NCBI GenBank assembly: GCA_002428015.1
Contig: DIZW01000116.1
Span: forward strand, 10,022 to 74,021
DNA length: 64,000 bases
Origin: Oxalobacteraceae bacterium UBA6018
Lineage (GTDB): Bacteria > Pseudomonadota > Gammaproteobacteria > Burkholderiales > Burkholderiaceae_D
Direction: 5' to 3'
The position numbers were made by a program, and so were the translations under genes. Below are positions 63,207 through 64,000 of the stretch, piece by piece. The notes below the pieces were generated by a model. The model was not told the origin of the DNA. It saw nothing but the letters and a program-made list of their open reading frames with translations, and did no database searches. Position 1 is the stretch's first letter. The number at the start of each line of letters is the position of its first letter.

Positions 63207-64000
63207 TTAGTGCCCCATGCGCTTGAAGTCGGCCACCCGGAAACCGAGCGCGAACAGCACGGCGAAGTAGGCGATGGCGCCGGCGCCGATGATCAGCAGC
63301 AGCAGCACGGCGCGCATGATCGCGTGCGCCTTCATGGCGATCCAGTCCACCTGGGCCGCGCCCGCGTAGCAGACCAGGCCCAGCACCGTGACGGCCACCA
63401 GCAGGCGCAGGAAGAACGGCCACCAGCCCGGTTCGGGCACGAAAATGCCGCGCCGGCGCAGCCCGACGTAGAGCAGGCTGGCGTTGATGCAGGCCCCGGT
63501 GCCGATCGACAGCGCCAGGCCGGCCACGCCGATGAAGGGGACGAACACCTGGTTGAGGATCTGGGTCACCACCAGCACGCCGAGGGCGATGTTGACCGGG
63601 GTGCGCACCTCCTGGCGCGCGTAGAAGGCCGGCGCCAGGGTCTTGACCATGATGATGCCGAGCAGGCCCGCGCTATAGGCCATCAGCGGCATGGCCGAGG
63701 TGTGGATGTCTTCGGCGCGGAAATGGCCGTTGTGGAACAAGGTGGCGATCATCGGATTGGCCAGCACGGCCAGCCCCACCGCCGCCGGCAGGGCCAGCAG
63801 GAAGGTCAGGCGCACGCCCCAGTTGAGCAGGGCGGAATACTCGGCGGTGTTGCCTTCGGTGTTGGCTTTTGCCAGGCTGGGCAGCAGCACGGTGCCCAGG
63901 GCCACGCCCAGCATCGCGGTCGGGAACTCCATCAGGCGGTCGGCGTAGGTGAGGGCGGTGACGCTGCCGGCGGCCAGCGAGGCGGCGATGCTGGTGTTGA
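63207..64000 (-). CDS. murJ: lipid II flippase MurJ (C-terminal part, partial at window edge)
   Basis: The 264 visible residues are the C-terminal end of MurJ (MVN), which flips lipid II in peptidoglycan synthesis. Recognisable: ALTYADRLMEFPTAMLGVALGTVLLPSLAKANTEG, the central TM region, PAVGLAVLANPMIATLFHNGHF, and KTLAPAFYARQEVRTPV. The frame is open at the right edge; the remaining N-terminal half and the start lie beyond it. Separate from the EPS flippase at 30726. Confidence 0.92.
   Translation of the reverse strand, partial: NTSIAASLAAGSVTALTYADRLMEFPTAMLGVALGTVLLPSLAKANTEGNTAEYSALLNWGVRLTFLLALPAAVGLAVLANPMIATLFHNGHFRAEDIHTSAMPLMAYSAGLLGIIMVKTLAPAFYARQEVRTPVNIALGVLVVTQILNQVFVPFIGVAGLALSIGTGACINASLLYVGLRRRGIFVPEPGWWPFFLRLLVAVTVLGLVCYAGAAQVDWIAMKAHAIMRAVLLLLIIGAGAIAYFAVLFALGFRVADFKRMGH

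Overview
The window is very GC-rich chromosomal DNA (locally above 70 %) from a betaproteobacterium. Gene content points to the Oxalobacteraceae, Massilia/Duganella/Janthinobacterium group: an exosortase-B type exopolysaccharide (EPS) locus with epsL, epsD, epsE, epsF and epsG, a PEP-CTERM protein, a hybrid aerobic 2-aminobenzoyl-CoA type operon, and dense operons joined by ATGA overlaps. The genus is an inference; no rRNA is present.

Region 1 (1-8432): the 3' end of a response regulator, then a six-gene aromatic-acid operon (CoA ligase, FMO/old-yellow-enzyme fusion, MarR regulator, enoyl-CoA hydratase, acyl-CoA dehydrogenase, RidA protein), then a CHAD-domain protein. The RidA protein favours an amino-aromatic substrate such as anthranilate.

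Region 2 (8433-15303): a patchy stretch with a degraded crcB fluoride-channel remnant, a lower-GC GH31 glycosidase, a Ser/Thr/Ala-rich small protein, tRNA-Arg(CCT), the ABC-F ATPase uup, and a 132-bp palindromic element.

Region 3 (15304-50042): a 35-kb EPS locus. It holds a CPBP-type protease, outer-membrane EpsL, the initiating sugar-phosphate transferase, gmd (carrying a frameshift) and fcl for GDP-fucose, and epsD to epsG. A single-ORF fusion of exosortase B with EpsI follows, then a Wzy-like polymerase, flippase, several glycosyltransferases, an acetyltransferase, two CapK/PaaK-like proteins, two UDP-GlcNAc 2-epimerases, a UDP-HexNAc dehydrogenase, a TagA-type transferase and a heparinase-like lyase. 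It ends with galE, an NDP-sugar pyrophosphorylase and a manC-type enzyme. Together these supply GDP-mannose/fucose, UDP-Glc/Gal and ManNAc(A)-type precursors, assemble a lipid-linked repeat, flip and polymerise it, and export it by a Wzx/Wzy/Wza-like route.

Region 4 (50043-62317): a PEP-CTERM protein, a small lipoprotein, a TIGR03790-like exported protein, and a compact unconventional type II secretion/type IV pilus-like operon (pseudopilin, F, E, PilM/N/O-like, GspC-like, secretin with an N-terminal repeat region, three more prepilin-like proteins).

Region 5 (62318-64000): a minus-strand PadR regulator and membrane-protein pair, and the 3' part of murJ.

Most notable: the gmd frameshift, the XrtB-EpsI fusion, an abrupt GC break inside a glycosyltransferase, the palindromic element after uup, and the EPS / PEP-CTERM / T2SS-like neighbourhood.
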